DNA from: Gemmataceae bacterium | GTDB lineage: Bacteria; Planctomycetota; Planctomycetia; Gemmatales; Gemmataceae | Assembly: GCA_947490035.1 (NCBI GenBank) | Contig: CANLGS010000269.1 | Span: 1 to 6,323 of the forward strand | DNA length: 6,323 nt | Direction: 5' to 3' | Shown here: in pieces, positions 1 to 5,460 of the stretch | Position numbering within the stretch: the stretch's first letter is position 1 | Layout: each line of letters starts with the position of its first letter | The notes under the pieces: model-generated | What the model saw: only the letters and a program-made list of their open reading frames with translations | Databases searched by the model: none | Told to the model about the DNA's origin: nothing | Position numbers and translations under genes: made by a program

Positions 1-6
1 TCGACC

Positions 7-2007
7 TCAGATGCCGCTGAACGGCACATCGTTCAGCGAGGCGCGGGAGTAGTCGCCCTGGTGGCGAGCGTGCAGCGCGGTGTGCGCCCACGGGAACACC
101 AGGCACAGGTTACTCCAGTCGTCGTTGCCACCGACATGGGTGGGAATGATGTGGTGGATCTCCACCTCCGATACGTCCGCGATCGGCAGACCGGTGATCG
201 CGCACCGGTTCTGTTGACGACGCAGCAAGTACCTTCGGCGGCGGTTGCCGTCGGCCATCAGACGGCGAAGAAGGGATCGTTCCCGCCGCTCTTCCCAGTA
301 ATCCGTCAGCCGCGGGTCGAGCGGACTGTTCGTCCCCTTGACCTGCTGGTGCCGGACCCGGTGGAACCGCGTGTGAGCCAACAGCGTGACCAGCCTGCCC
401 TGCGGGGTGTACGCCGTGGGCATGCTGAACCGGTGGCCGTTGACCCGCGTGAGCCGGTGGTAGGCTTGACCCGCCGTCACCCGTCCGCCCCGCCGTGCCA
501 TCCATTTACAGAACGACCGCAACGCCCAGTACGTCAGACGCTGGAACGTGCGGCCACTGTGGTCGGTTCGGAAGTGATTGCAGAAGCCGCGGATGATCGC
601 GTTGGCTCTCTGAATCTGATGACCGACCGGGATGGCACGGTTGCGGAACAAGGCGAGTAGCGCATCCCGGTGCGCTCGCACCGACCGGCGGCGTGGGCGC
701 ACCAGGAACTTCGTCGGGCTCAGGCGTTTGAACTGCCGGCCGACGAAGTCGAACCCCTCCGTGTCACGAACGATCTTCGTCTTCTCGTCACTCAGCCGAA
801 GTCCCCTCGCTGCCAAGAACTCCCGCAGCTTGGGGAGGACGACCCGTTCGAGCTGTCGCCTCGACCGGGCCAGCACCACGAAGTCGTCGGCGTAGCGAAT
901 CAGCCGCAGGTCGCGCAGGCCCGGATCGCGGCGGAGGCCCGGACTGGTCCTCGTCCGCGATTCGTTCGGCACCAGACGGAGAGTCCTCCAACTCCCATCG
1001 GGGTACGGCCCGTACACCTTCGGCGGCTCGCGGCGGTTCGTCTTGCGGGGCCGTTGCGGACCCCGCAGACTGACCCGCGCGTTCTCCGGCCGGCACTTCC
1101 GGTAACCCGACGGCGGGGCCGAGAACGCCTCGACCACCTCCATCCGGTCGCGGCTGCGGCCGGTCATCGACCATTCGTGGAACAGGTCTTCCAACCCGTG
1201 CAAGGCGATGTTGGCCAGCAGCGGCGAGATGACCCCGCCTTGCGGCGTTCCCGTGTCCGTGGGGTCGAACACTTCACCCGTGAACACGCCTGCTTTCAGC
1301 CAGCCCGCAATCACCTCGCGAAAGACCGGCACGTGAGACAGGATGGCGTCGTGGCTGATCTCGTCGAAGAAGCTCTTGATGTCGGCGTCGAGTACCCAGC
1401 GGCAACGCGGCCTCTGGTTCTTTCGACCGGCACCTTCGGCTCCCAGACCGTGCTTCACCGCGACCGCCGCGTCCTGAACCGCGCGGCCCGGCCGGAACCC
1501 GTACGAGTGCGGCTCGAACACCGCCTCCCACTCGGGCTCCAGCGCGAGCTTCACCAGGCACTGCATGGCCCGGTCCTTCAAAGTTGGAATGCCCAGGGGT
1601 CGCATCGTGCCGTTGGCCTTCGGGATGAAGACCCGACGAACCGGCGACGGTCGATACCCCGTCAGGCTCAGACCATCCTTCAGCAACCTCGCCCGGTGCT
1701 TGTCGGAGGTACTCACGACTCCGTCAATGCCGGGCGTTTTGCGCCCGCCGTTCTCCTGGGCGACCTTGCGGACGGCCAGCAGTTTGGCGGACCACGACGA
1801 CGCCAGGAGGCGTTGCAGGGATTGCACCCCGCGAACGTCCCCCCGGACCTTGGCCATGAAGATGCGGTGCTGGAGGCGGCGCACGTCCCGCTCGACCTGA
1901 CGCCATTGGACGTGGCCCCAGTCGGTCGCGGTGAACGGCCGGTTTGCGTCGGCGGGTTTCCCCGCCGTCAACCCGCCCCGGTCGGTCGTAGTGTGTCGCG
2001 TGGGCAT
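7..2007 (-). CDS. ltrA: Group II intron reverse transcriptase/maturase with C-terminal HNH-like domain
   Basis: A multifunctional intron-encoded protein of 666 residues. It binds the intron RNA to help splicing, then nicks target DNA and reverse transcribes the intron into it. Domains in order: N-terminal RT region (about 26-100, including GRKTPGIDG at 88-96); RT fingers/palm with SYGFRPGR (168-175), motif A LDADIKSFFDEI with D207 and D209, GTPQGGVISPLLANI (253-267) and the catalytic YADD at 372-375; thumb/maturase domain X (about 430-525); HNH-like nuclease domain (about 600-650) with H618/H619, N633 and H642. All RT catalytic aspartates are present. The ATG at 2007 is preceded by AAGGTGAG and GAGGTG, good ribosome binding sites. 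Oddities: a long Arg/Pro-rich insert (about 281-366) between motif PQGG and YADD, and a degenerate zinc site in the HNH domain (C602 present, the usual second cysteine is Thr605). It lies in intron domain IV. Confidence 0.96.
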   Translation of the reverse strand: MPTRHTTTDRGGLTAGKPADANRPFTATDWGHVQWRQVERDVRRLQHRIFMAKVRGDVRGVQSLQRLLASSWSAKLLAVRKVAQENGGRKTPGIDGVVSTSDKHRARLLKDGLSLTGYRPSPVRRVFIPKANGTMRPLGIPTLKDRAMQCLVKLALEPEWEAVFEPHSYGFRPGRAVQDAAVAVKHGLGAEGAGRKNQRPRCRWVLDADIKSFFDEISHDAILSHVPVFREVIAGWLKAGVFTGEVFDPTDTGTPQGGVISPLLANIALHGLEDLFHEWSMTGRSRDRMEVVEAFSAPPSGYRKCRPENARVSLRGPQRPRKTNRREPPKVYGPYPDGSWRTLRLVPNESRTRTSPGLRRDPGLRDLRLIRYADDFVVLARSRRQLERVVLPKLREFLAARGLRLSDEKTKIVRDTEGFDFVGRQFKRLSPTKFLVRPRRRSVRAHRDALLALFRNRAIPVGHQIQRANAIIRGFCNHFRTDHSGRTFQRLTYWALRSFCKWMARRGGRVTAGQAYHRLTRVNGHRFSMPTAYTPQGRLVTLLAHTRFHRVRHQQVKGTNSPLDPRLTDYWEERRERSLLRRLMADGNRRRRYLLRRQQNRCAITGLPIADVSEVEIHHIIPTHVGGNDDWSNLCLVFPWAHTALHARHQGDYSRASLNDVPFSGI

Positions 2008-2612
2008 CTCACCTTCACCTCTTCGGCAGTTGTGGAATTCGGCTCCACCTCGCGGTGGCCGGGAACTTCCCCCGTATCCCGGACGTTACTCCGGGCGTTG
2101 GCTTGGTCCACGATCTTCGGCTTCACACCATGCGCCCATCGGCCCTCTGCACTTCGGGCCGTTCGGCGTCTCGGCCGGATGGCCGAGGGATGAGAAGCCT
2201 GTCCCAGTTCCGAGGGGATTCCACGCGAGAGAGACGGGTCCGGCTCGCAAGACCGACGGGTTTGATGGCCACCGTGGACGGCCCTATGAGGAGGCCCCAC
2301 GCACCCGCACGTCCGAGGACGTCCCCGCGTCAACAGCACTGCGGGGTTATGACTGACGATCCCATGCCGTTTGCTTTCGCTGACCCGCTCCCCCTTCCGG
2401 CCGCGCCCCGACGCGGTGCTGTTCCGCATCTGATCGCTGTTCCTGGGCTCCCGACGTTGTCGCCGGCCAGGTGCCAGACACTCCGGTGACAGGAGGACCG
2501 TCGATGGTTGTGGGCCATCGCCGGTAGCAATCCCCTCAGCTTCGTGAGCTATGCCTCCTTGTGAGTTGGGGTCGTGAAACCCCAAGGGTTCGCGATAGCT
2601 ATCTGGTCGCAC
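2008..2612 (-). ncRNA. Group II intron ribozyme, 5' part (domains I-III and start of IV)
   Basis: This is the non-coding stretch between the intron's 5' splice site and the maturase start. It begins GTGCGACC at 2612, and its length of about 605 nt suits domains I-III plus the proximal part of domain IV. It is rich in short self-complementary blocks, as a folded RNA should be; the 3' part (about 2030-2180) has the look of the region just before the ORF in this intron class. I did not fold it and cannot place EBS1, EBS2 or the domain borders with confidence. A covariance search against group II intron models would settle the borders. The catalytic domain V is not in this segment. Confidence 0.85.
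2012..2021 (-). promoter_or_regulatory. Ribosome binding site of the intron maturase
   Basis: On the minus strand the start codon is preceded by two purine-rich blocks, GAGG (2021-2018) and AAGG (2015-2012), about 10 and 4 nt from the ATG. They support the ATG at 2007 as the start. In well-studied group II introns the ribosome binding site lies within the maturase-binding arm of domain IV, giving autoregulation; whether that holds here is inference. Confidence 0.6.
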
Positions 2613-2649
2613 TCACTATATTATGACGCAAATACATTCGATATTTAGT
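2613..2649. repeat. 37-bp AT-rich repeat, copy A (abutting the intron)
   Basis: Read on the plus strand, TCACTATATTATGAC (2613-2627) is followed by 14 variable bases and TATTTAGT (2642-2649). Copy B at 2782-2818 has the same 15-mer, the same 14-base gap and the same 8-mer; about 7 of the 14 gap bases also match, so roughly 30 of 37 positions agree. A looser TATCG match continues for several more bases in both copies. The first base of the repeat (2613) directly adjoins the intron's first base (2612), so the intron truncates or borders this copy. Confidence 0.85.
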
Positions 2650-2659
2650 TGTAATATCG
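2639..2659. repeat. Inverted repeat, 7-bp arms with a 7-bp spacer
   Basis: CGATATT (2639-2645) and AATATCG (2653-2659) are perfect inverted arms separated by TAGTTGT. The geometry is like the core site of a tyrosine recombinase (short arms around a 6-8 bp crossover region), and such an enzyme is encoded at the right end of the window, but the link is only inferred. Copy B does not keep this symmetry. It could also be a simple operator or a chance AT-rich dyad. Confidence 0.4.
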
Positions 2660-2673
2660 GCGGTCCGGTCGAG

Positions 2674-2703
2674 GGTGTCGCGAGTACACCCCGCCGCGAC
2701 ACC
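2674..2703. other. Strong hairpin with a competing alternative fold
   Basis: GGTGTCGCG (2674-2682) pairs perfectly with CGCGACACC (2695-2703) around a 12-nt loop. The same left arm can instead pair as GGGTGT (2673-2678) with ACACCC (2686-2691), so the two stems exclude each other. It lies between the two repeats, downstream of the 238-residue gene on that gene's strand. There is no T-run after it on either strand, so a classic intrinsic terminator is not supported. Confidence 0.5.
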
Positions 2704-2720
2704 ACGCGCCGGCACCCGAG

Positions 2721-2756
2721 TGAGCTGACAACAGATACCGTGCGGTTGAGCTAACA
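2721..2756. repeat. Short direct repeat TGAGCTRACA
   Basis: TGAGCTGACA (2721-2730) and TGAGCTAACA (2747-2756) match at 9 of 10 positions, 26 bp apart, in the spacer between the two 37-bp repeats. It could be a binding-site pair or a remnant of duplication; the sequence gives no further clue. Confidence 0.4.
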
Positions 2757-2770
2757 CACGTCTCCACTAT

Positions 2771-2792
2771 TCACTACATTATCACTATATTA
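2771..2792. repeat. 11-bp tandem repeat overlapping copy B
   Basis: TCACTACATTA (2771-2781) is followed directly by TCACTATATTA (2782-2792), two 11-bp units that differ at one base. The second unit is the left end of repeat copy B. Copy A has only one unit because the intron begins there. Confidence 0.75.
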
Positions 2793-2818
2793 TGACACAT
2801 GAACACTAGTTATTTAGT
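2782..2818. repeat. 37-bp AT-rich repeat, copy B (uninterrupted)
   Basis: Second copy of the repeat, with TCACTATATTATGAC at 2782-2796, 14 variable bases, then TATTTAGT at 2811-2818. The starts of the two copies are 169 bp apart and they are in the same orientation. Copy B ends 23 bp before the stop codon of the 238-residue gene. On its left it is not interrupted, so it may show the target sequence as it was before intron insertion. Confidence 0.85.
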
Positions 2819-2841
2819 CATCGTTTATCGCCGCGCCCCGC

Positions 2842-3558
2842 TCACGGCGTCCACTCCCGGAGCGCGTCGCCGGCCCCGCGCTCGAACACCCGAATGCGGG
2901 CCGGCGGCAGGTCCAGCCGGTAGGTGCCGCGCCCGACGGGCACGACCAGGTCGGCCAGCGAGACCGGGAACCCGTCCGCGTTCACCAGCGCGCACTTCCG
3001 CTTCTTCAGGAAGTCCGTGTCCCGCCCGCCGCGCTCGCGCAGCGCCAGCGCGTCCACCGCCTCTCCGGCCTTGGCGGCCCGGGCCAACTCGTCCAGCAGC
3101 GCCCACGGCTTGCCGTATCGCTCCCAGTCGGCCGCGATCTCCTCACCGTCCCAGAACGCCTGTCGCGGCGACGCGACCAGCACCAGCGCGCCGCCGGCCA
3201 CGGCCATCTCGAGCGCCTCCTGCGGGTCGTCCGGTTCCTCGCCGATCACCCGCAGGAGCACTCGCCCGCTGTCGGCGTCGAGAAAGCCGGTCCGGACGCC
3301 CACGTCCACCACGGCCCGGGGCAGCGACACCCCGCGCAGGTGCCTCCACATCCCGACCGCGCCGTGGTGCCGGGCGTACGCCGCCTCCAGGTCACCGCCG
3401 AGCCGCTGCCGATCGTCCGCGGTCAGCACCCGGTCCCACAGCCGCAGCGCGGCCGCCGTCCCCTTCACGCGCAGGTACGCCGTCTGCCACTCGTACTCGG
3501 CCCATTTCGGGATCGTGCCCCCCGCTCCCGCCGGGGGTTGAGTCGTCGCCGTCGCCAT
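2842..3558 (-). CDS. Unrecognised 238-residue protein, possible C-terminal winged helix
   Basis: I do not recognise a named family. The start is well supported: ATG at 3558 with GGAGG (3569-3565) six bases upstream, the best ribosome binding site in the window. The protein is soluble, with no signal peptide or membrane segment. The N-terminal half (about 18-75) is helical and Trp/Arg-rich. The middle (about 100-160) holds an Ala/Val-rich strand, ALVLVASPR (124-132), and the segment FWDGEEIAADWERYGKPWALL. The C-terminal part (about 178-226) has a basic helix, DTDFLKKRKCALV, then a strand pair around GRGTYRLDL (209-217). That order resembles an OmpR-type winged helix, where GxGYRL ends the wing; this is inference only. 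It is transcribed divergently from the HTH gene at 3842 and upstream of the intron on the same strand. It could be a regulator or cargo of a mobile island. Confidence 0.8.
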   Translation of the reverse strand: MATATTQPPAGAGGTIPKWAEYEWQTAYLRVKGTAAALRLWDRVLTADDRQRLGGDLEAAYARHHGAVGMWRHLRGVSLPRAVVDVGVRTGFLDADSGRVLLRVIGEEPDDPQEALEMAVAGGALVLVASPRQAFWDGEEIAADWERYGKPWALLDELARAAKAGEAVDALALRERGGRDTDFLKKRKCALVNADGFPVSLADLVVPVGRGTYRLDLPPARIRVFERGAGDALREWTP

Positions 3559-3564
3559 CGTCGT

Positions 3565-3569
3565 CCTCC
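3565..3569 (-). promoter_or_regulatory. Strong Shine-Dalgarno of the 238-residue gene
   Basis: GGAGG on the minus strand lies six bases before the ATG at 3558. It decides the start and argues that this long ORF, not the Arg/Pro/Ser-rich plus-strand frame across it, is the real gene. Confidence 0.75.
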
Positions 3570-3576
3570 GCTTGGG

Positions 3577-3668
3577 GTGATTCGAGGCGGCAACTGAAAC
3601 CCGTTTCCCCTGCTGTGTAAAGGGCGGGAATCACACATCCTGGATACCACTCGGCGCAAGTGATTCGA
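3577..3668. promoter_or_regulatory. Repeated GTGATTC motif in the divergent intergenic region (candidate operators)
   Basis: GTGATTCGA occurs at 3577-3585 and again at 3660-3668, and the inverted form GAATCAC at 3628-3634. The rightmost copy is inside a larger dyad at 3658-3674, with arms AAGnGAT and ATCnCTT around a 3-bp centre. Three copies of a 7-mer within 92 bp between two divergent genes suggests binding sites for a DNA-binding protein, perhaps the HTH protein encoded at 3842 or the possible winged-helix protein at 2842-3558. I could not place a convincing -35/-10 pair for either gene. Confidence 0.4.
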
Positions 3669-3689
3669 TCGCTTGTGGTTCGGCGCGGG

Positions 3690-3708
3690 ATTTTTCTCCA
3701 TTTTTCTC
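3690..3708. repeat. Phased T-tracts: tandem ATTTTTCTC, 10-bp period
   Basis: ATTTTTCTC is present at 3690-3698 and 3700-3708, so two five-base T-tracts are spaced by one helical turn. Phased tracts of this kind bend DNA. They lie between the divergent genes, next to the hairpin at 3708-3737, in otherwise GC-rich sequence. A role as a promoter UP element or architectural site is inferred. Confidence 0.5.
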
Positions 3709-3737
3709 GCCGCGGGCACTTGTTCCCCTCCGCGGCG
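3708..3737. other. Hairpin with 8-bp perfect stem
   Basis: CGCCGCGG (3708-3715) and CCGCGGCG (3730-3737) are perfect inverted arms around a 14-nt spacer. Each arm also contains the palindrome CCGCGG. It lies about 105 bp before the GTG start of the HTH gene and next to the phased T-tracts. No T-run follows on the plus strand beyond a four-T stretch at 3741, so a terminator is not convincing; a regulatory dyad is possible. Confidence 0.4.
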
Positions 3738-3841
3738 GCATTTTGCGAGGTCGCGTGACGGGACCGGTGTGCGACCGCCGGGCGGGGACAATCCGCACGC
3801 CACCAGCCGTGCGCGGTGCGGTGTGGCGGACGGGCGCGGCA

Positions 3842-4150
3842 GTGAGAGCGGACGAGGAGATACTGACCCCCACGCAGGCGGCGAGCCGGCTGGGGGTCAC
3901 GACGACCACCCTCTACGACTGGCTCGGCCAGTCGCGGCGGGGACTGTTCGTCCTCCGCGGCCAATCGGTGACGGTAGAGTTCTTCCAGACCGGGGCCAAG
4001 GGGCAGGGGCGGATCCGGATCCCGGCGCGGGAGGTCGAGCGACTCAAGGAACTGATGCGGGTGCCGGTCGAACCGGTCCGCACCCGACGCCCGCCGGTTC
4101 GCCGGGACCGGTTCCCCGGTATCACTGTCACGCTCGGGCGACCGGATTGA
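3842..4150 (+). CDS. Small excisionase/MerR-like helix-turn-helix protein
   Basis: A DNA-binding protein of about 102 residues from the GTG at 3842. Residues 8-31 form a typical helix-turn-helix: helix one TPTQAASRLG, then TTTTLYDWLGQS as the recognition helix. A wing-like strand segment follows (VTVEFFQTGAKGQGRIRI, 43-60) and then a helix, PAREVERLKELM (61-72). The tail is short and basic. This is the layout of excisionase and MerR-type small wHTH proteins, which in integrative elements often direct or repress the integrase. The start is uncertain: there is no clear Shine-Dalgarno, and in-frame GTG codons and a TTG at 3743 lie upstream, but the sequence before 3842 is low-quality Arg/Gly-rich and does not extend the domain. 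It is divergent from the gene at 3558 and faces the recombinase at the right end. Confidence 0.75.
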   Translation: MRADEEILTPTQAASRLGVTTTTLYDWLGQSRRGLFVLRGQSVTVEFFQTGAKGQGRIRIPAREVERLKELMRVPVEPVRTRRPPVRRDRFPGITVTLGRPD

Positions 4151-4673
4151 ACGCCCCGACAGCCCACTCTTCTTGGAGTCATTGCGTCCGAACCGCGCAC
4201 GTCGCGAGCATTCGGTTCTTCGAACCAGGAACCCACCTTCGCGCGAGCGGCGCGGATCGATTCCGCGAACGCGCCCCGTCGTCGCGCGAGTGCTTCACAC
4301 CACGTCGCTCGACCATTGCAAACCAGAAGGTTGTTCCAAAGTGCCGCTCAGCTCCATATGTTTCGTCGTGGCGCCCGTCAGATCGAACCATTCGGACTTA
4401 AAAACCCGGCTCATCCGCACAGCGGACACGCCCATGCACGTCCTCGACGATCTCCCGACCGGGACCGTGCGATGCGTCTTCTCGTCGGCGCCCCTGGTAA
4501 CGATGAATAGCCCGCGGGCCCGGGGCACCACGCGGCCCGACGGTGAGCGCGTTGCCGTCTGCGAGGCGGACGCTACCCGACCGGTCCACGAGGTCATCGA
4601 GGCCCTCGTTCGCTCACGGGCGAAGGCGGTACTGACCGTTTAGCCGGACCGGTACGGAGCCGCCGACCTCTTC
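4151..4673. other. Region without a convincing gene
   Basis: The roughly 520 bp between the HTH gene and the ATPase remnant hold no ORF I can assign. Short frames are open on both strands, as expected at this GC content. A small inverted repeat GGTTC/GAACC with a 3-base loop lies at about 4214-4226. Plus frame 3 is open from before 4173 to a TAG at 4641-4643 and then continues into the first part of the ATPase remnant, so part of this region may be a decayed upstream portion of that gene. It has no recognisable Walker A motif. Confidence 0.5.
4434..4643 (+). CDS. Doubtful small ORF (69 residues), maybe part of the ATPase remnant
   Basis: From the ATG at 4434 (protein starts MHVLDDLPTG) to the TAG at 4641, in the same frame as the first segment of the ATPase pseudogene. 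The C-terminal stretch RPVHEVIEALVRSRAKAVL looks like ordinary alpha/beta protein rather than a GC-rich shadow, but I recognise no family. There is no clear ribosome binding site. It may be an upstream piece of the broken ATPase cut off by the in-frame TAG, or an unrelated fragment. Confidence 0.25.
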   Translation: MHVLDDLPTGTVRCVFSSAPLVTMNSPRARGTTRPDGERVAVCEADATRPVHEVIEALVRSRAKAVLTV

Positions 4674-5318
4674 GTGCGCTGCGACGAATGCTCGTTGCAG
4701 TCGGCGCTCGACCCGGCAGTACTGTTCGGCGACGACCGACCGCGGTCGAAGACGCGTCTCCGTCGTCGGCGTCGTCGGGCTGCCGACGCTCGGCACGCAG
4801 CGTACGTTCCTGAACCCGTTGGCGATGATCCTGTTCTCGTGGATCAAGAAGCACCCCAACCCGCCGAGCCGGGCGCTCCGCGGGCTTCTGGTCGTGGACG
4901 AGGCGAAGGAGTTGTGCCGGCGCAGAAGGCGACCGAGTGCAAGGAGAGTACGCCCCGGCTCGGCGCCCGGGCCCGCAAGTACGGCCTCGGGCTGGTCCTT
5001 GCCACGCAGCACCCCAAGGACCTCGAGCACAAACCGGTGGGCAACAGCGCCACGCACTTCGACGGCCTGAACAACTCCCCCGCGTCGCTCGCGACCTTGC
5101 ACGAGCAGATGCGGCTCAAGGGCGGCAGCGGCGGCAGCGGCGCCGACATCGCCCGACTCGCGGTCGGCCCGTTCCACTTCCATTCCGCCGACGCGTCCCT
5201 GGCGCCCCCGGTCAAGCTGAAAGCCCCCGGTTGCCCGTCGAGCAAGCGGCTGCTCGAGGAGCACGAGGTTCTCGCGAAGGCCAGAAGGTCACGTGCCCGC
5301 GTCGAAGGTCAAGAATGA
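4674..5318 (+). pseudogene. Decayed HerA-type ATPase, C-terminal half with two frameshifts
   Basis: Intact relatives are P-loop ATPases of the HerA/VirB4-like group that act as hexameric DNA translocases. Three frame pieces join into one family-like sequence. Piece 1, to about 4755, contains ALDPAVLFGDDRP. Piece 2, about 4756-4914, starts VSVVGVVGLPTLGTQRTFLN and ends with the Walker B strand LLVVDEAKEL. Piece 3, 4914-5318, has the sensor segment LGLVLATQHPKD, then NSPASLATLHEQMRLKGG and FHFHSADA. The shift near 4914 fits loss of one G (GAGTTGTGCCG from GAGTTGGTGCCG), and a second shift lies at 4754-4757. No Walker A motif (GxxGxGKS/T) is found in any frame upstream, so the N-terminal half is missing or unrecognisable. 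The product would be inactive. Sequencing error could explain one shift but not the missing half as well. Confidence 0.8.
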
Positions 5319-5424
5319 GCGGTTACGCCGCCCCGAGAACGGTCGGACCGAGCACGACTTTGGCCACCCAACGGTACCCTGGTTTGTTGACGTCGATGAT
5401 CCGGGGCGGGACCGAAGCGATCGA

Positions 5425-5460
5425 CGGGAACGGCACCGACGCCGCTATCAGGCGTTCCCG
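5425..5460 (-). terminator. Hairpin overlapping the recombinase stop codon
   Basis: CGGGAACG (5425-5432) and CGTTCCCG (5453-5460) are perfect 8-bp inverted arms around a 20-nt loop, and the recombinase stop codon (5450-5448) lies in the loop. An inner CGCC/GGCG pairing can shorten the loop. There is no T-run after it on the minus strand, so it is at best a weak or rho-assisted end signal; it could also protect the mRNA 3' end. Confidence 0.3.

Larger units (their letters stand above)
1..2612 (-). mobile_element. Group II intron (retroelement), 3' end outside the window
   Basis: A self-splicing, retromobile intron: the RNA folds into a ribozyme, and its encoded protein aids splicing and copies the intron into new DNA sites. 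The sequence shows a group II 5' end (GTGCGAC, fitting the GUGYG rule) starting at 2612 on the minus strand, about 605 nt of non-coding ribozyme sequence, then an intact maturase/reverse transcriptase ORF ending at 7. Only six bases after the stop are present, so domains V and VI and the 3' splice site must lie to the left, outside the window. The protein type with its HNH domain and the 5' end suggest a bacterial chloroplast-like (IIB) lineage; this is inferred. The 5' exon is non-coding AT-rich DNA (see the repeats at 2613-2818), not a gene. The intact ORF suggests recent or active mobility. Confidence 0.93.

Noticed and set aside
670..2193. A 507-codon open frame on the plus strand
   Set aside because: It lies antisense to the maturase and its 5' ribozyme region, is Arg/Pro/Leu-rich and has no domain. 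Long antisense frames are expected in GC-rich coding DNA.
2520..2531. EBS1 at TTGCTA on the intron strand
   Set aside because: It can pair with the last six exon bases using two wobble pairs, but it is too close to the 5' end for EBS1 and six bases with wobble are likely by chance.
2740..2800. Integron attC or Xer dif site
   Set aside because: GTTAGCT and CATAATATA strings recall parts of such sites, but the paired core sequences and spacing are not present and no integron integrase is seen.
2613..2818. CRISPR array
   Set aside because: There are only two imperfect repeats with a 132-bp gap and no regular spacers, and no cas gene.
2799..3620. A 273-codon plus-strand frame
   Set aside because: It is almost entirely Arg/Pro/Ala/Ser low-complexity and overlaps the 238-residue gene, which has a strong ribosome binding site and normal composition.
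3743..3841. Longer start (TTG at 3743) for the HTH protein
   Set aside because: The added 33 residues are Arg/Gly/Pro-rich with no domain and no ribosome binding site; the fold begins just after the GTG at 3842.
4210..4230. tRNA T-arm (GGTTC-TTC-GAACC)
   Set aside because: The loop is three bases, not seven, and there are no matching acceptor, D or anticodon stems around it.
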